The position numbers and the translations under genes are program-made. Source: Macrolepiota albuminosa (lineage: Eukaryota > Basidiomycota > Agaricomycetes > Agaricales > Agaricaceae). From it: DNA of 64,000 bases. The notes beneath the pieces were generated by a model. That model was not told where the DNA came from and searched no databases. It saw nothing but the letters and a program-made list of their open reading frames with translations. Positions 22,693 through 32,862 of the stretch are shown piece by piece; position 1 is the stretch's first letter; every line of letters starts with the position of its first letter. Location of the stretch: NCBI GenBank assembly GCA_027475525.1, contig JAMWFC010000055.1, positions 372,001 through 436,000 of the forward strand. The letters run 5' to 3'.

Positions 22693-22938
22693 TGTAAGCA
22701 TAATCCACTTACTACTTCACAGATAACGGAATAGGAGAGCTAGAATAGGAAGATTGGGGCCTTAATCAGGAAATAGGAGATTGGATCGAGGATTGAGAAA
22801 AACCTTATTCAAGTAAAACAGCATATATAAAGGAGGAGAGGGTAGAAGTCTAGTTAGTTTTCCACACACCAAAAAATATATTGTGTTTCAGTTTATTGGT
22901 TTTCGACTCAGTGAAGCCAGACTAACAATCTGCTTACA
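22693..22938 (+). repeat. 3' LTR of Gypsy C
   Basis: 246 bp, near identical to 17764-18009 with a handful of transitions. TATA box at 22824-22831. It starts five bases past the pol stop codon region, with no long polypurine tract visible. Confidence 0.95.
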
Positions 22939-22943
22939 ACTGT

Positions 22944-23030
22944 TTCTCTAGCAACCCAGCAAGCATTTAAAAAGGCATGGAGAGCGGTAAGTGACTTTCC
23001 ATCTTCTTTAATTTTTTTATTTACTCTTAG
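22944..23030 (+). pseudogene. Old copy of the G1 passenger gene, part 3
   Basis: Directly after the Gypsy C target duplication, an open stretch (S-L-A-T-Q-Q-A-F-K-K-A-W-R-A) ends at a well-formed intron donor, GTAAGTGAC, at about 22988, with a pyrimidine-rich run and TTAG about 40 bases later. It is the continuation of parts 1 and 2. Beyond about 23030 coding signal is lost. Confidence 0.5.
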
Positions 23031-23680
23031 CGCTAGTGTGACAAATGCTTGGCAAACAACGACCTAGAAGGCTGCTAGTTCCCAACTAGATGTGAATTAA
23101 ATGTATATTACACAGAAGCACCTGTATCTTGTCAGAATTCAGACCAATGTTGTATACCTCAGGCACAGTCAGTAATTTGTATCTGAATATAAGTGTGAGT
23201 GACATACCCTCAGTCCAGTATAAGTGACTGAGGATTCTGTCTACAGTAAGTCTAATATATATATATGTTTATGAACAATGGCACAATAATGTGACAGTGG
23301 TCAGTATAGCCAGTATGGAGAACATAATAGAAGTAGTGGCCCTAAATTAGTGGCTCTGAAATAACTGCATGATATGTGAAATAGTAAAAGAGAACAGTGT
23401 GATCCTAGAGTAGCTATGTAACATATGAAAATGTCTAACATATTTTCCATATAGTGTGTCTAATTAGATGTGGAATATGACTTATAGTCTATGTCTAATT
23501 AAACATAGTTTAATAAGTGCAGAGCTTCCTGCAATAAAAGGGCTTCATTCTAACATAAAATTGACTTCAGTAGGACTTGGATACTAATATTTCATGTTTC
23601 ATCATAATAGTAGACAAGCTAAAATTTGTGCCTTCTGCATGAATTTCATAGCTCATTAGAGACTTTGCTTCCAAACCCTC
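23031..23680. other. Non-coding decayed DNA
   Basis: AT-rich, with no ORF or element end recognised. A short (AT)n microsatellite is at about 23252-23264. There are scattered near-repeats of CATATTTTCCATAT type. Confidence 0.4.
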
Positions 23681-24210
23681 CCCCAACACAGCCTCCATTC
23701 TAACATCACTTTGTTTGGTTAAGGCCTTAGTTTTTCTCAATTCTCAGAATATAAGTAAGGCTGATATCAGGTTCCGCTAACAACAGGGGCTTTTGGAGGC
23801 AAGAGGGTCCTTATTAAGCAGACTCAAAGTCTATAAAGTGTCTTCGGATAATAGAGAGCAAGTTCCAGAGTTTTGAGTGAGGTGTAAAAATGCTCTGAGG
23901 AGTACACGATGTGCCAGAATTTGTGAATATGGTGAGGCAGGATCCCAGGCTAAGTCTAGAATATGGCAAAGAAGGAAGCAAAGCTGGTTAGGGTGAGAAG
24001 ACAACAGAAAATGATTGGAGAAAGAGACTAAGACCAAGAGACTGAGACTGAGACTAGAAGATGGAGAGAAGATCGAAGTGAGACTTAGTGGACCAGGAGA
24101 CTTGAAAGAGTAAGAAAGTAAATTAAGCAAGTTATACAAAATAAACAAGAGAGTATAGAGGCAGGAGTTATAGCAATATCAAGACTACCATGGATGAGCT
24201 ACTGACTACG
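23680..24210 (-). mobile_element. Fragment of the tyrosine-recombinase element
   Basis: Read on the minus strand this matches 56715-57185 closely, including the S/L-rich tract, the A-C/W-R-R-H-S/F-D-F-E-S segment with its stop and the following L-A-S-G-G / L-A-E-P-D segment. The match ends before the catalytic domain. It is therefore a 5' piece of the same repeat as the recombinase gene near 57 kb, in inverted orientation. It is decayed and non-coding here. Confidence 0.65.
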
Positions 24211-24487
24211 AGTTAAGTATTTGCGCTGAATAAGCCCCAGGTTATCCAGGTGAGGTCCAGAGTTGCATTCTATGTAGTTAGTTCTGTGCAGCATATAGTC
24301 CAGATATGGGTGTAGCATTTTCCAGACTAATCAGGGGGTGGTGTCAGGTGCTGGCATTGATTAGGCGGTCTAACAATGGGGCAGGAGTGCTGGAGTATTG
24401 GGCTCTAGCGCATGGAAGGGCCATTGTAGTTTGATGTCCGGAGTAGGCTTGGGGCTTCAGGCTGGCGTAAGGTGTCGGTCATAACAG
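24210..24487. other. No gene seen
   Basis: Non-coding sequence between the recombinase-element fragment and the AT-rich duplicated block. No LTR ends were found. Confidence 0.4.
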
Positions 24488-24800
24488 CTGAATTGAATTT
24501 TTCTTTTGATTTTTCAGATTTTTAAAGCATTTATAAATCTTAAAAAAAAAAAAATTAGTGTATTAGTAGCCCCTGAATTTTTCCTGATTTTCTAGTGATT
24601 TTCCTGGAATAATTTTTTAAGCATTTTTTTTTTGCTTGAAAAACAGAGCAATTGAATTTTTCTTGAAATTTTTGGATTCTTTTAAGCATTTATAAATCTG
24701 AAAGACACTAAAATCAGTGTATCAGTGGCATTTAAATTTTTTTCTGATTTTTTTTGTGATTCCTTCAAAATTCTTCAGCATTTTCTACTTAACATTTATA
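24488..24800. repeat. Imperfect direct repeat of an AT-rich ~155-bp unit
   Basis: Two units begin with TGAATTTTTCTT (24492 and 24654). Both continue through AAGCATTTATAAATCT and a segment TTAGTGTAT / ATCAGTGTAT into TTTTTCTGATTTT. The units are diverged and contain oligo-A/T runs. Function unknown. Confidence 0.6.
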
Positions 24801-24847
24801 AAAAACAAATCAAAAAGATAAATTGAGCAAGATGTGATGGAGAGTTT

Positions 24848-25043
24848 GTTGAAGACAGGCAAAGCACAGGAGACAGAAACTGTCACTAAAGCTGAAGTTC
24901 AAAGTCAGAAAGAGTAAGGACTTCAGATGATCTATCTACAGTTTATATACTGCTAGAAAACTATATACATGTGATAAAATGAACTTGGAGTAGAATGATG
25001 ATCATAGTGAATAGTGGAATGCATGCAACAGGCAATTTCAACA
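24848..25043 (-). repeat. Solo Copia LTR (short form)
   Basis: 196 bp, TGTTGAAGACAGG...TTTCAACA, with a perfect 5-bp duplication GAGTT at 24843-24847 and 25044-25048. It lacks the second part of the CACATG array and the repeated CTGAAGTCC segment found in full LTRs. Confidence 0.93.
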
Positions 25044-25369
25044 GAGTTGCTCAGGGTTAATTTGGGCAATTGATCAGATCTCTGCTCATGCTTTGTCTTT
25101 CCCTTTCACTTTTTACTGTTACATTCTCATTGTTCCTAAAAGCATACAAACTTGCAAGTGCAAGACAAACAATCCATCATCTCACACTGCACTTGCAGGT
25201 AAGTCTATTATATAGTTTCCATCTTTATTGTCTCATACTGCACTCATAGTGCACATTCTTGTTAGAACTATGTTATACTATGCATCTTTTATCAATGTGC
25301 CTTATATCTATATTGTACTATGCATTTTCTGTCAGAGATAATCCAGTATTATTTTGCATTCTGTGATTC

Positions 25370-26330
25370 TTGTGCATGCTCTCACAACCTCTTAGAGACT
25401 CAGACAGTCAGTTTACAAGAGCATTTCCTGCCCCATCTGCACTAGCTTCAGCATCTGCTATGTTCCAATTGGAGGCACCCATCTCCACTGAAGAATTTGG
25501 CATGCTTTGGTCAAACAGAGAACTCCAAGCCATGATGCAAGAAATTCTGGGGAGGCTATCCCAGGCCAACAGCCTCTCCACTGCCATGCTATTCTTGCTC
25601 ATGGAACCAGTTCCAGCACCTCCACCACAAGGCAACCTCTTCTTGCCACCAATTACAGGCATTGGAGTCAACAGTATATAATCTTCTGCCACTTCCTATA
25701 CTCTTCTGCCACTTTTCTGTCCCTCTATACTTGCTTCTCCAATGTCAACATGGCAGTGATCAGGGCTATCATCTTACACAATTTCAAGATAGTGGACCTA
25801 CACAAGCTAGATCCAATGAATTGAGACAAAGAGACTGCCTACACTTTCAATGGAGCCATGAACCAATTTGAGGTAAGCCACTGCATGGCCAGAGTATAAA
25901 ACTCCCTTCTCAGTCCTCATCCCCTTCTTTCACATGGGCAGTATTGATACAACAAGCACATTCTTTGAATACACAGCTCATCTTCTGAAACTAGTTACAG
26001 AGTATGAGTAGTCAGCCATTTACAGCTACCACTCCATGTTCTTTAACTGTTGAAGAGCAGACATGGCTGCCAGTAATTACTTTAAGTGGGCAGTGTGTGA
26101 CAATGGCTTGATGTCTGAGCATGTCTATGGCTATAGGAGGATTTTGCAGAAGTCAAAGAGTTCTGCTAAGGCTCCCTTCAACCTGGGAAAGACTTGTCAG
26201 AAGTTCAATGAGAGATGTTGCACCATCAACCTCTGCCTATGAAGCTGACCACATGTGCCCTGTGTGGTAAATTGGACTATAAGAAGCTTTAGCACAAAGA
26301 TTAGGCCATGAGCTGGGTGAGTCACCACTT
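25370..26330 (+). pseudogene. Decayed gag-like ORF with a zinc-finger end, probably of a tyrosine-recombinase retroelement
   Basis: An open frame at 25370-25681 encodes a Met/Leu-rich segment. In broken frames it is followed (25750-26330) by an R-A-I-I-L-H-N-F-K-x-x-D-L-H-K-L-D-P block and, near 26200-26300, by a Cys/His cluster (C-x-K-F-N-x-R-C, then C-x2-C-G-K-x-D). I recall this layout from ORF1 proteins accompanying fungal tyrosine-recombinase retroelements, but this assignment is from general memory and not a search. Several stops make it a pseudogene. It is cut on the right near 26545. Confidence 0.4.
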
Positions 26331-26607
26331 CCTAGCTCAGACAACTTGCTTAGGCCTTGATTCAGACATGCATACCCTATCTCTTGCTTTTAGTATACTA
26401 GACCCTCTCAATCATACTCCACCACTACCACCTCTCCATCAACACCTCACCTCATATCAATGCCTCACTGTCCAAGACCTGTTATCTACCTCATGTCACC
26501 TCAATCCTCAATGAGCAGGCTTGGACAGCATACTTATCAGACTAGAAGTGGCTTTGACCAAACCCTGATCAGTTCTAGAAGGAAATAGCATTAGACACTG
26601 CCATCTG

Positions 26608-26910
26608 TGTTGAAATTGCCTGTTGCATGCATTCCATTATGATCATCATTCTATCCCAAGTTCATTCTATCACATGTATCCTCCATGTGATTATATTCTA
26701 TCACATGTATCCACATGTGATTATTCTTTATTCACATGTATATAGTTTTCCAGTAGTATATAAACTGTAGATAGATCATCTGAAGTCCTCACTCTTTCTG
26801 ACTTTGGACTTCAGGTTAGTAATACTTTACTTGCTCAATATACTCTTTCTGACTTTGGACTTCAGCTTTAGTGACAGTTTCTGTCCCCTGTGCTTTGCCT
26901 GTCTTTAACA
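26608..26910 (+). repeat. 5' LTR of Copia 1
   Basis: 303 bp, TG...CA. Two CACATGTATCC(A/TC)CATGTG units precede the TATA box TATATAAA at 26757-26764. Confidence 0.95.
26757..26764 (+). promoter_or_regulatory. TATA box of the Copia LTR
   Basis: TATATAAA about 150 bp into the LTR, just downstream of the CACATG/CATGTG array. It is conserved in the solo LTRs. Confidence 0.65.
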
Positions 26911-26924
26911 GGTTATGGGCCCCG
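26911..26924 (+). other. Primer-binding site of Copia 1, half-tRNA type
   Basis: GGTTATGGGCCCCG directly abuts the LTR. It does not start with TGG but is complementary to the anticodon stem-loop of initiator tRNA-Met (GGGCCCAUAACC), as in Drosophila copia, where a cleaved half tRNA primes synthesis. The minus-strand copy is conserved in Copia 2 at 46009-46022. Confidence 0.8.
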
Positions 26925-27302
26925 GCCTCTAAAGCTACAGTTCGAAGTTTTTGTCATTTTATTGCTCTGTGTCTGTGCTATAGTCCTTATAGTGGTTGCA
27001 GCTCCCTCTATATACATAGACTCTGAACTATTGGGTGGTGACCCTTAAGTGGGGCTGCTTTATCTCGCCAGTGAAGCCTGACACGCCTAACTGGGAGGTG
27101 TTACAATTGCAGAGTCTGCAGTTACTTAGTTACACTTACTATACCTCACCTTCCTGCTGCACCACTCCTGAGGACCTTACAGGAACCCTGCCAGTTTTAT
27201 TAACTGGATTTGTGGCTGAATTCCTTTTGGCACACTAGACCTTAGCATTCTATTGCTTTTTCAGCATTTCCTGACACTACACTCCACACCAACTCTTTCA
27301 CC

Positions 27303-30300
27303 ATGCCTACTTCTATACCAGCCTTCAACAAACTCAATTCCCACAACTATAACTCTTGGGTTGGGGAAATGGAGGCCTATCTTCGCTCTCAGAATGCCTG
27401 GATGCCTATTTCCATGCCTTCTTTGGCTCCTGAACTCTCTGACAAACCTACACCAGAAGAGAAGAGGGAATACAGAGAATGGCAAAAGGAGGCTAATGTT
27501 GCATCTGGTCTGATTTACTTGATGGTGGAGGATGATCAAAGAATCCATCTCAATGATCACAAAGATCAACCAGACAAGATGTGGGATGCACTCAAGCAAA
27601 TACACATGCAGCAGCGCCCAGGCACTCGCTTTAATGCCTATGATGACTTGTTTTCCATCAGAAAAGGAGAGGATGAGAATCTGCAGACTCTTATCAATAG
27701 AGTTGAGACTGCAATGAAGAGAATCCAGGATTTGTGCCCTAAAGACTTTGATATTGCTAAACTAGACAATGAATTGTCATCCATGGCATTAATCAGGGCG
27801 CTTCCTGAGGATTTCTCAGCATTTGTATCAACTCTTCTTCTTAAAGATGACTTGGACAAGGCCAAGATTCACCAGGCCTTTGTCACAGAGGAAACACAAC
27901 GTCGTCGTCGTGCTGATGAGTCTGCTGCAGCTGCAATTGCTATGAATGTTGCATTGGCCAAAGCTTCTTGTGATTTTTGCAGTTTGCAAGGTCATACACA
28001 GGCTAATTGCTTCAAATACAAGGCAGCCCAGCAACAAGCCAAGCAGCAGACTAAATCTCACAAAGAAAAAGGCAAAAAGCATCAGGAGCATGCTAATACA
28101 GCCTCCAATGATGACAAGTCAAAGAAGGATGATGCAGAATTTGCTGGAAATGCAAGTACTCATTTATTGGATTGTTCAGATCCATTACTTCCCATTCAGC
28201 CTGAAGCTGACTTTGATTGGATTGTAGACTCAGGAGCCACTTGCCACATGACTCCACATCGAAATTGGGTCCACAATTACAAGCCCTATCATACCCCAAT
28301 CAGGTTAGCTGACAACAACATTATTTATTCAGCTGGAATTGGAACTGTTATATTCCATCCAGTTGTAAATGGGAAGAAGGTCCAATCCTTAGAGTTCCAC
28401 AGAGTCTTGCATGTTCCACAACTCCGAAATAATCTCTTATCTTGTATATATTTGACCAGAAACAAAGGCTATAACATTCACATTGATAAAAAGGCCATGC
28501 ATTTCTGGTTGAATAGAAAAGAGTTATTTAGTGCTACAATCAAATCCAACAACTCTGCTCATTTGGATGGTTGTACAGCACTAGTTTCAGAGTCTGCTCA
28601 TCTTACCAGCACATTGCCACTTGATTTGAACCTATGGCATCGCAGATTTGCTCATCATAACTATGCAGATGTCAAAAGGATGATCAATAACAAGTTGGTA
28701 GTTGGTTTGAACTTGAATTCTGCTGCAAAGCCTGATTCCATCTGTGAACCTTGTTTGGCTGGCAAAATGCATTCCAATCCTTTTCCTTCTTCTAGTAGCA
28801 GTGCATCAAAGCCATTAGAATTAATCCATACTGATGTGCATGGCCCTCTTCCAGTTGCTGCAATTGGAGGCTATCACTATTGGATTACATTCATTGATGA
28901 TTGCACCAGCTTCAAAGCTGCCATGCCTATGAAGAAGAAAAGTGATGCATTCAATGCCTTCAAGACATTCAAAGCTTATGCTGAGAATGCTCTAGATGCC
29001 AAAATCAAAGCTATGCAAGATGACAAGGGTGGAGAGTACATGTCAAAGGAGTTTATTGCATACACTGATGCTTGTGGAATTGTGAGGAGGCATACAACTC
29101 GAAATAGGCCTCAGCAGAATGGTGTTGCTGAAAGAGCAAACAGAACTCTGTCAGAAGACATCACTGCCATGCTCAATGAGTCAGGCTTACCAGCCTCATT
29201 CTGGGCACACTGTCTATATGCTCAGATTCACATTCTGAATCGCATTCCAACAGCATCACAGTCAGCTACTCCTTATGAGAGGTGGCACAAGCACAAACCA
29301 GATGTTTCTCATCTCAGAGTTTGGGGATGTAGAGCATATGTTTACATACAAAGGGATATGCGCAAATCTCTGCAGTCTCACATGGAAAAATGCATCTTCA
29401 TTGGATATCCACCTGGTTATAAAGGATGGTTGTTTTACAATCCTGAAACCAAGAAGACTGTAATTTCTGAGAGAGCAGAGTTTGATGAGCGCTTCTTCCC
29501 TGGTTTGCGCTTAACTAGGCCAGTGATACCTTCTACACCTCCTCTACCACCTGTGGATCTCAATATCCCAGTGTTATCTGCCCTTGAAAATGAGGGGAGT
29601 GAACCATTGCTTTTCCAAGTGCCAGTAACACCTCCTACACCTCCACTACCTCCACCACCTCCATTACGCCCTATAACACCTCCACCAGCTCCAAGACCAC
29701 TTGATCATGAATTAGGCCCTCAGCCAGCTGCCCCAGCACTCAGACCACGTCCAAATCGACTCAGACACCATTCAGCACAACCACCTGCACAACCACCTGC
29801 TCCTCCATCACCTCCACTTGCTTTAAGATGCTCTAAGCGCAATGTACAGCCTCCCAGAGACTGGTGGGTGGTGCAACATCAAGAACCTGTTGTCCAAGAC
29901 AGTTCTGATGAAGAGGAGCAAGTGCAAGGTGAATTGGAATTGGGGTCTGATCTTGAACAAGAAGAACCAGAGCCAGAACCACTTGATCCTGGTTTTGAAG
30001 ATGTTCAGTTTGCTGGAATGGCTAGCTCTTCAGATCCTAGAACATTCAAATAAGCTATGAAATCTGAGGATGCTGACAAGTGGTATTAGGCAGCAGTTGA
30101 TGAATATGTTTCATTGGTTGCTAATGGAACTTGGGAGGAGTGTGACTTGCCTGAAGGCAAGAAAGCTATTGGCAGTGGATGGGTATTTCGCATTAAGCGC
30201 AATGCAAATGGCTCAATTGAGAGGTTTAAAGCTAGACTTGTTGCAAAGGGTTATGCACAACGCCCTGGCATTGACTACAATGAAGTTTTTGCACCAACAT

Positions 30301-31583
30301 TTCGTCCTGCCTCTCTGCGCCTTATTCTTGCTATTGCTGGCATTGAAGACATGGAATTGCGCTCTGTGGATGTCACTTCTGCTTTTCCCAATGGTGATTT
30401 AGAGGAGGATATCTATATGCTTCAACCAGAAGGGTTTCAGAATGGAAAAAGGGTGCTCAAGCTTAAAAAGTCACTTTATGGCTTAAAGCAAGCAGACAGA
30501 CAGTGGAACAAGAAGCTACATGCAACACTATCATCAATGGGCTTTAAAAGACTTGAATCTGACCGCTCTATCTATCTTTATGTCAGAGGAGAAGTCAAGA
30601 TCATTGTACCCATTTATATTGATGACATTACACTTGCTTCAAAGTCCACTGCTGCAATTGACACTGCTGTCAAAGACCTGCAAAAGCACTTCAAAATCCG
30701 TGATTTGGGCCCTTCTCACTTCCTCCTGGGTGTTCAGATACATAGAGACCGCTCCAAGCGCTCAATTTCACTCTCACAACATCAATATATTGTTGACATG
30801 TTGGAGCGCTATAAAATGAGTGATTGCAACCCTGTATCCACCCCAATGTCATCTGGTCTCAAGCTATCCAAAGCTATGGCACCTCAAAGTGAAGCAGAAG
30901 TAGAGGAAATGCAGAATGTACCCTATCTGAATGCAGTTGGTTCATTGCAGTATTTGGCTACTATGACAAGACCAGATATTGCATATGCAGTGTCATGCTT
31001 GGGACACTTTAATTCTTCTCCAGGACCTAAGCATTGGGCAGCTGTTAAGCACTTACTGCGCTATTGCAAAGGCACCATGGACTACAAGCTTCACTACAAT
31101 GCTGACACTGGCATCCAACCTTTTACTACATTTTGTGATTCTTCACATGGAGATTGCCCTGATACTGGACGCTCTACTGGTGGATATTTGACTACAATTG
31201 GTGGTGGAGCCATTGGATGGAGCAGCAAGCTTCAATCAGTTGTTACATTGTCCACAACTGAAGCAGAATACATTGCTGCTGTAGAAGCTGGCAAAGAGAT
31301 CTTCTGGATGCGAAATATTCTGCATGAAATGGGATATTCTGCTACTGCTCCATCTCCCATGCTGATTGACAATCAATCTGCCATCAATGTGACTAAAAAT
31401 CCAGAGCATCATGGAAGAATGAAGCATCTTGATCTTTGTTTTTACTGGCTTAGAGAAGCAGTTGAACAACATAAACTTGTGCCTTATCACATTCCTGGAA
31501 CAGAACAAGTTGCAGATCTTCTTACAAAACCACTTCCTTTGCCTAAAGTGCAATTTTGCAGACAAGGAATGGGAATTTATTAA
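27303..31583 (+). pseudogene. Copia 1 gag-pol polyprotein, two nonsense codons
   Basis: One frame of 1426 codons. The gag CCHC knuckle (C-D-F-C-S-L-Q-G-H-T-Q-A-N-C) is at about residue 222. Protease V-D-S-G-A is at about 307, and the GAG-pre-integrase zinc site (H...H, C-E-P-C) at about 440-485. Integrase has T-D-V-H-G-P (~509), Q-D-D-K-G-G-E-Y and the N-G-V-A-E-R glutamate. Next comes a Pro-rich linker. RT has Y-I-D-D at ~1105, and RNase H has C-D-S-S-H, S-T-T-E-A-E-Y and D-L-L-T-K-P. The only lesions are TAA at 30051-30053 and TAG at 30087-30089, at the RT N-terminus. Copia 2 has glutamine at both places, so each is a single C-to-T change. Readthrough aside, RT and RNase H would not be made. 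Confidence 0.95.
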
Positions 31584-31610
31584 TTATTCAAACTTGGAGA
31601 TACACTAGAT

Positions 31611-31620
31611 CAGGGGGGAC
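31611..31620 (+). other. Polypurine tract of Copia 1
   Basis: CAGGGGGGAC immediately upstream of the 3' LTR. The equivalent in Copia 2 (reverse strand) is at 41355-41364. Confidence 0.8.
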
Positions 31621-31922
31621 TGTTGAAATTGCCTGTTGCATGCATTCCATTATGATCATCATTCTATCCCAAGTTCATTCTATCACATGTATCCACATGT
31701 GATTATACTTTATCACATGTATCCACATGTGATTATTCTTTATTCACATGTATATAGTTTTCCAGTAGTATATAAACTGTAGATAGATCATCTGAAGTCC
31801 TCACTCTTTCTGACTTTGGACTTCAGGTTAGTAATACTTTACTTGCTCAATACACTCTTTCTGACTTTGGACTTCAGCTTTAGTGACAGTTTCTGTCCCC
31901 TGTGCTTTGCCTGTCTTTAACA
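31621..31922 (+). repeat. 3' LTR of Copia 1
   Basis: 302 bp. It differs from the 5' LTR mainly in the CACATG array. Confidence 0.95.
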
Positions 31923-31934
31923 ATAGGCAATTTC

Positions 31935-32862
31935 AACACACACAGGCTAGATGCATTAACAGCAGGCTCAGCATCAGCTCCAGACATCTTGCTGTACTTG
32001 TTCTGAACTTGGTGCACATGATTTTAGGCCTTATCTGATGGCCACACATGGCAAGCAATGAATCTGATTAGTGATAGTGCTGGTGGCAGCTGGAATAACA
32101 GCTGGCATCATGCTGCCAGCAAAGCATTCACAGGTGGCATCAATCAATCAGCATGTGGCACAGCTAGCCAATGACAATGCTTATAGATTGGAAACAATGC
32201 CATTTACTTGTGACAGACTTGATAGTGCCTGATGTCTCTTGGCACCCCTCTCTCAGTCAGACAGACAGCTTCCTTGTTTCATTTCTCATTATTTAGTTTA
32301 ATGCATGACGTTTAATTACATTTTTTACAGTTCACTGCTTTTTGGCAATCTTTAAGCCAATTAGCAATGGAGAACTTATCTTTACTATAAATACTTACTG
32401 TTGTCACTAGCTACCAACAGAACAGAGTACCCCGTTTACCTCTCAGTTCATCTTATAGTTCAGATTTTATTTGCATTGACTAAGTTCACAGTTGCCAAGT
32501 GTCTGAGCATTTTTAACCAGCTTGTTACAGTCATATTTATGGAACCTGCATGCCTTGCACCTATAGCAGACATCATATAGCTTAGACATTGCTAAGCTTA
32601 TAGTTTTCTTGTCACATTGCTTGCCACACCTCACTCATATAGGCATACTTCATTGTTAGTGCACTACTTTTCCCACACATCCCTTACTGACTCTCATTGC
32701 CAACCTTTCTTCAAAGCTTGCTGTTTAACTCATTTCTGACTTGTTCTCTGGGAACTGTTTGGGACTCCCTCAAAACTTAGTGTGTCCAATGCATTGTGTA
32801 CTGGTCAGTAGCCATAAATCATATCTGCTGCTGATCAACTTTTGGGCAACATTAGTAGCAAC
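31935..32862 (+). repeat. Very old G1-type LTR
   Basis: Starting ACAGGCTAGATGCATTAACAGCAGG and ending CTTTTGGGCAACATTA, it follows the order of the G1 LTR but with many substitutions and almost no CG. Its first ~13 bases are missing at the Copia 1 border. It lies in the RNase H region of Gypsy D. Confidence 0.6.

Larger units (their letters stand above)
18255..22697 (+). pseudogene. Gypsy C pol: protease, RT, RNase H, integrase, chromodomain
   Basis: The whole region is one frame broken only by stop codons and by one inserted LTR. Protease D-T-G-A lies at about 18715-18726 and L-I-L-G-L further on. RT has Y-L-D-D at 19893-19904. RNase H ends with N-S-V-A-D-A-L-S. The integrase zinc site keeps its two histidines (H-D-E-L-G-H-F-G), but the first cysteine of the expected C-x2-C reads Tyr (TAT, about 21055). 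The integrase core has D and E (D-G-V-S-E). The chromodomain is 22488-22640 (Y-L-V-R-W-H-G-Y-G). Stops include 19458 and 19587, and TGA/TAG in RNase H, all one transition from R, Q or W codons. Confidence 0.88.
17764..22938 (+). mobile_element. Ty3/Gypsy chromovirus C, full length but lacking gag
   Basis: 246-bp LTRs (17764-18009 and 22693-22938; TGTAAGC...GCTTACA) are flanked by a perfect 5-bp duplication ACTGT (17759-17763 and 22939-22943). Between them lie protease, RT, RNase H, integrase and chromodomain, all in one frame. Only about 470 bp separate the 5' LTR from the protease ORF, and no gag core or CCHC knuckle is present, so gag was deleted. No TGG-type primer site follows the 5' LTR. 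Some chromoviruses self-prime, which might explain this. Confidence 0.92.
26608..31922 (+). mobile_element. Ty1/Copia retrotransposon, Copia 1
   Basis: LTRs 26608-26910 and 31621-31922 (TGTTGAAAT...TTTAACA) are almost identical, so the copy is young. The primer-binding site follows the 5' LTR, a GGGGGGA polypurine tract precedes the 3' LTR, and one reading frame spans gag to RNase H. The flanks do not show a clean duplication (ATCTG on the left, ATAGG on the right). The right flank starts with a ~15-bp piece resembling an inverted LTR end, so one side has recombined or was misjoined. A second copy (Copia 2) lies at 41042-46108. Confidence 0.95.
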
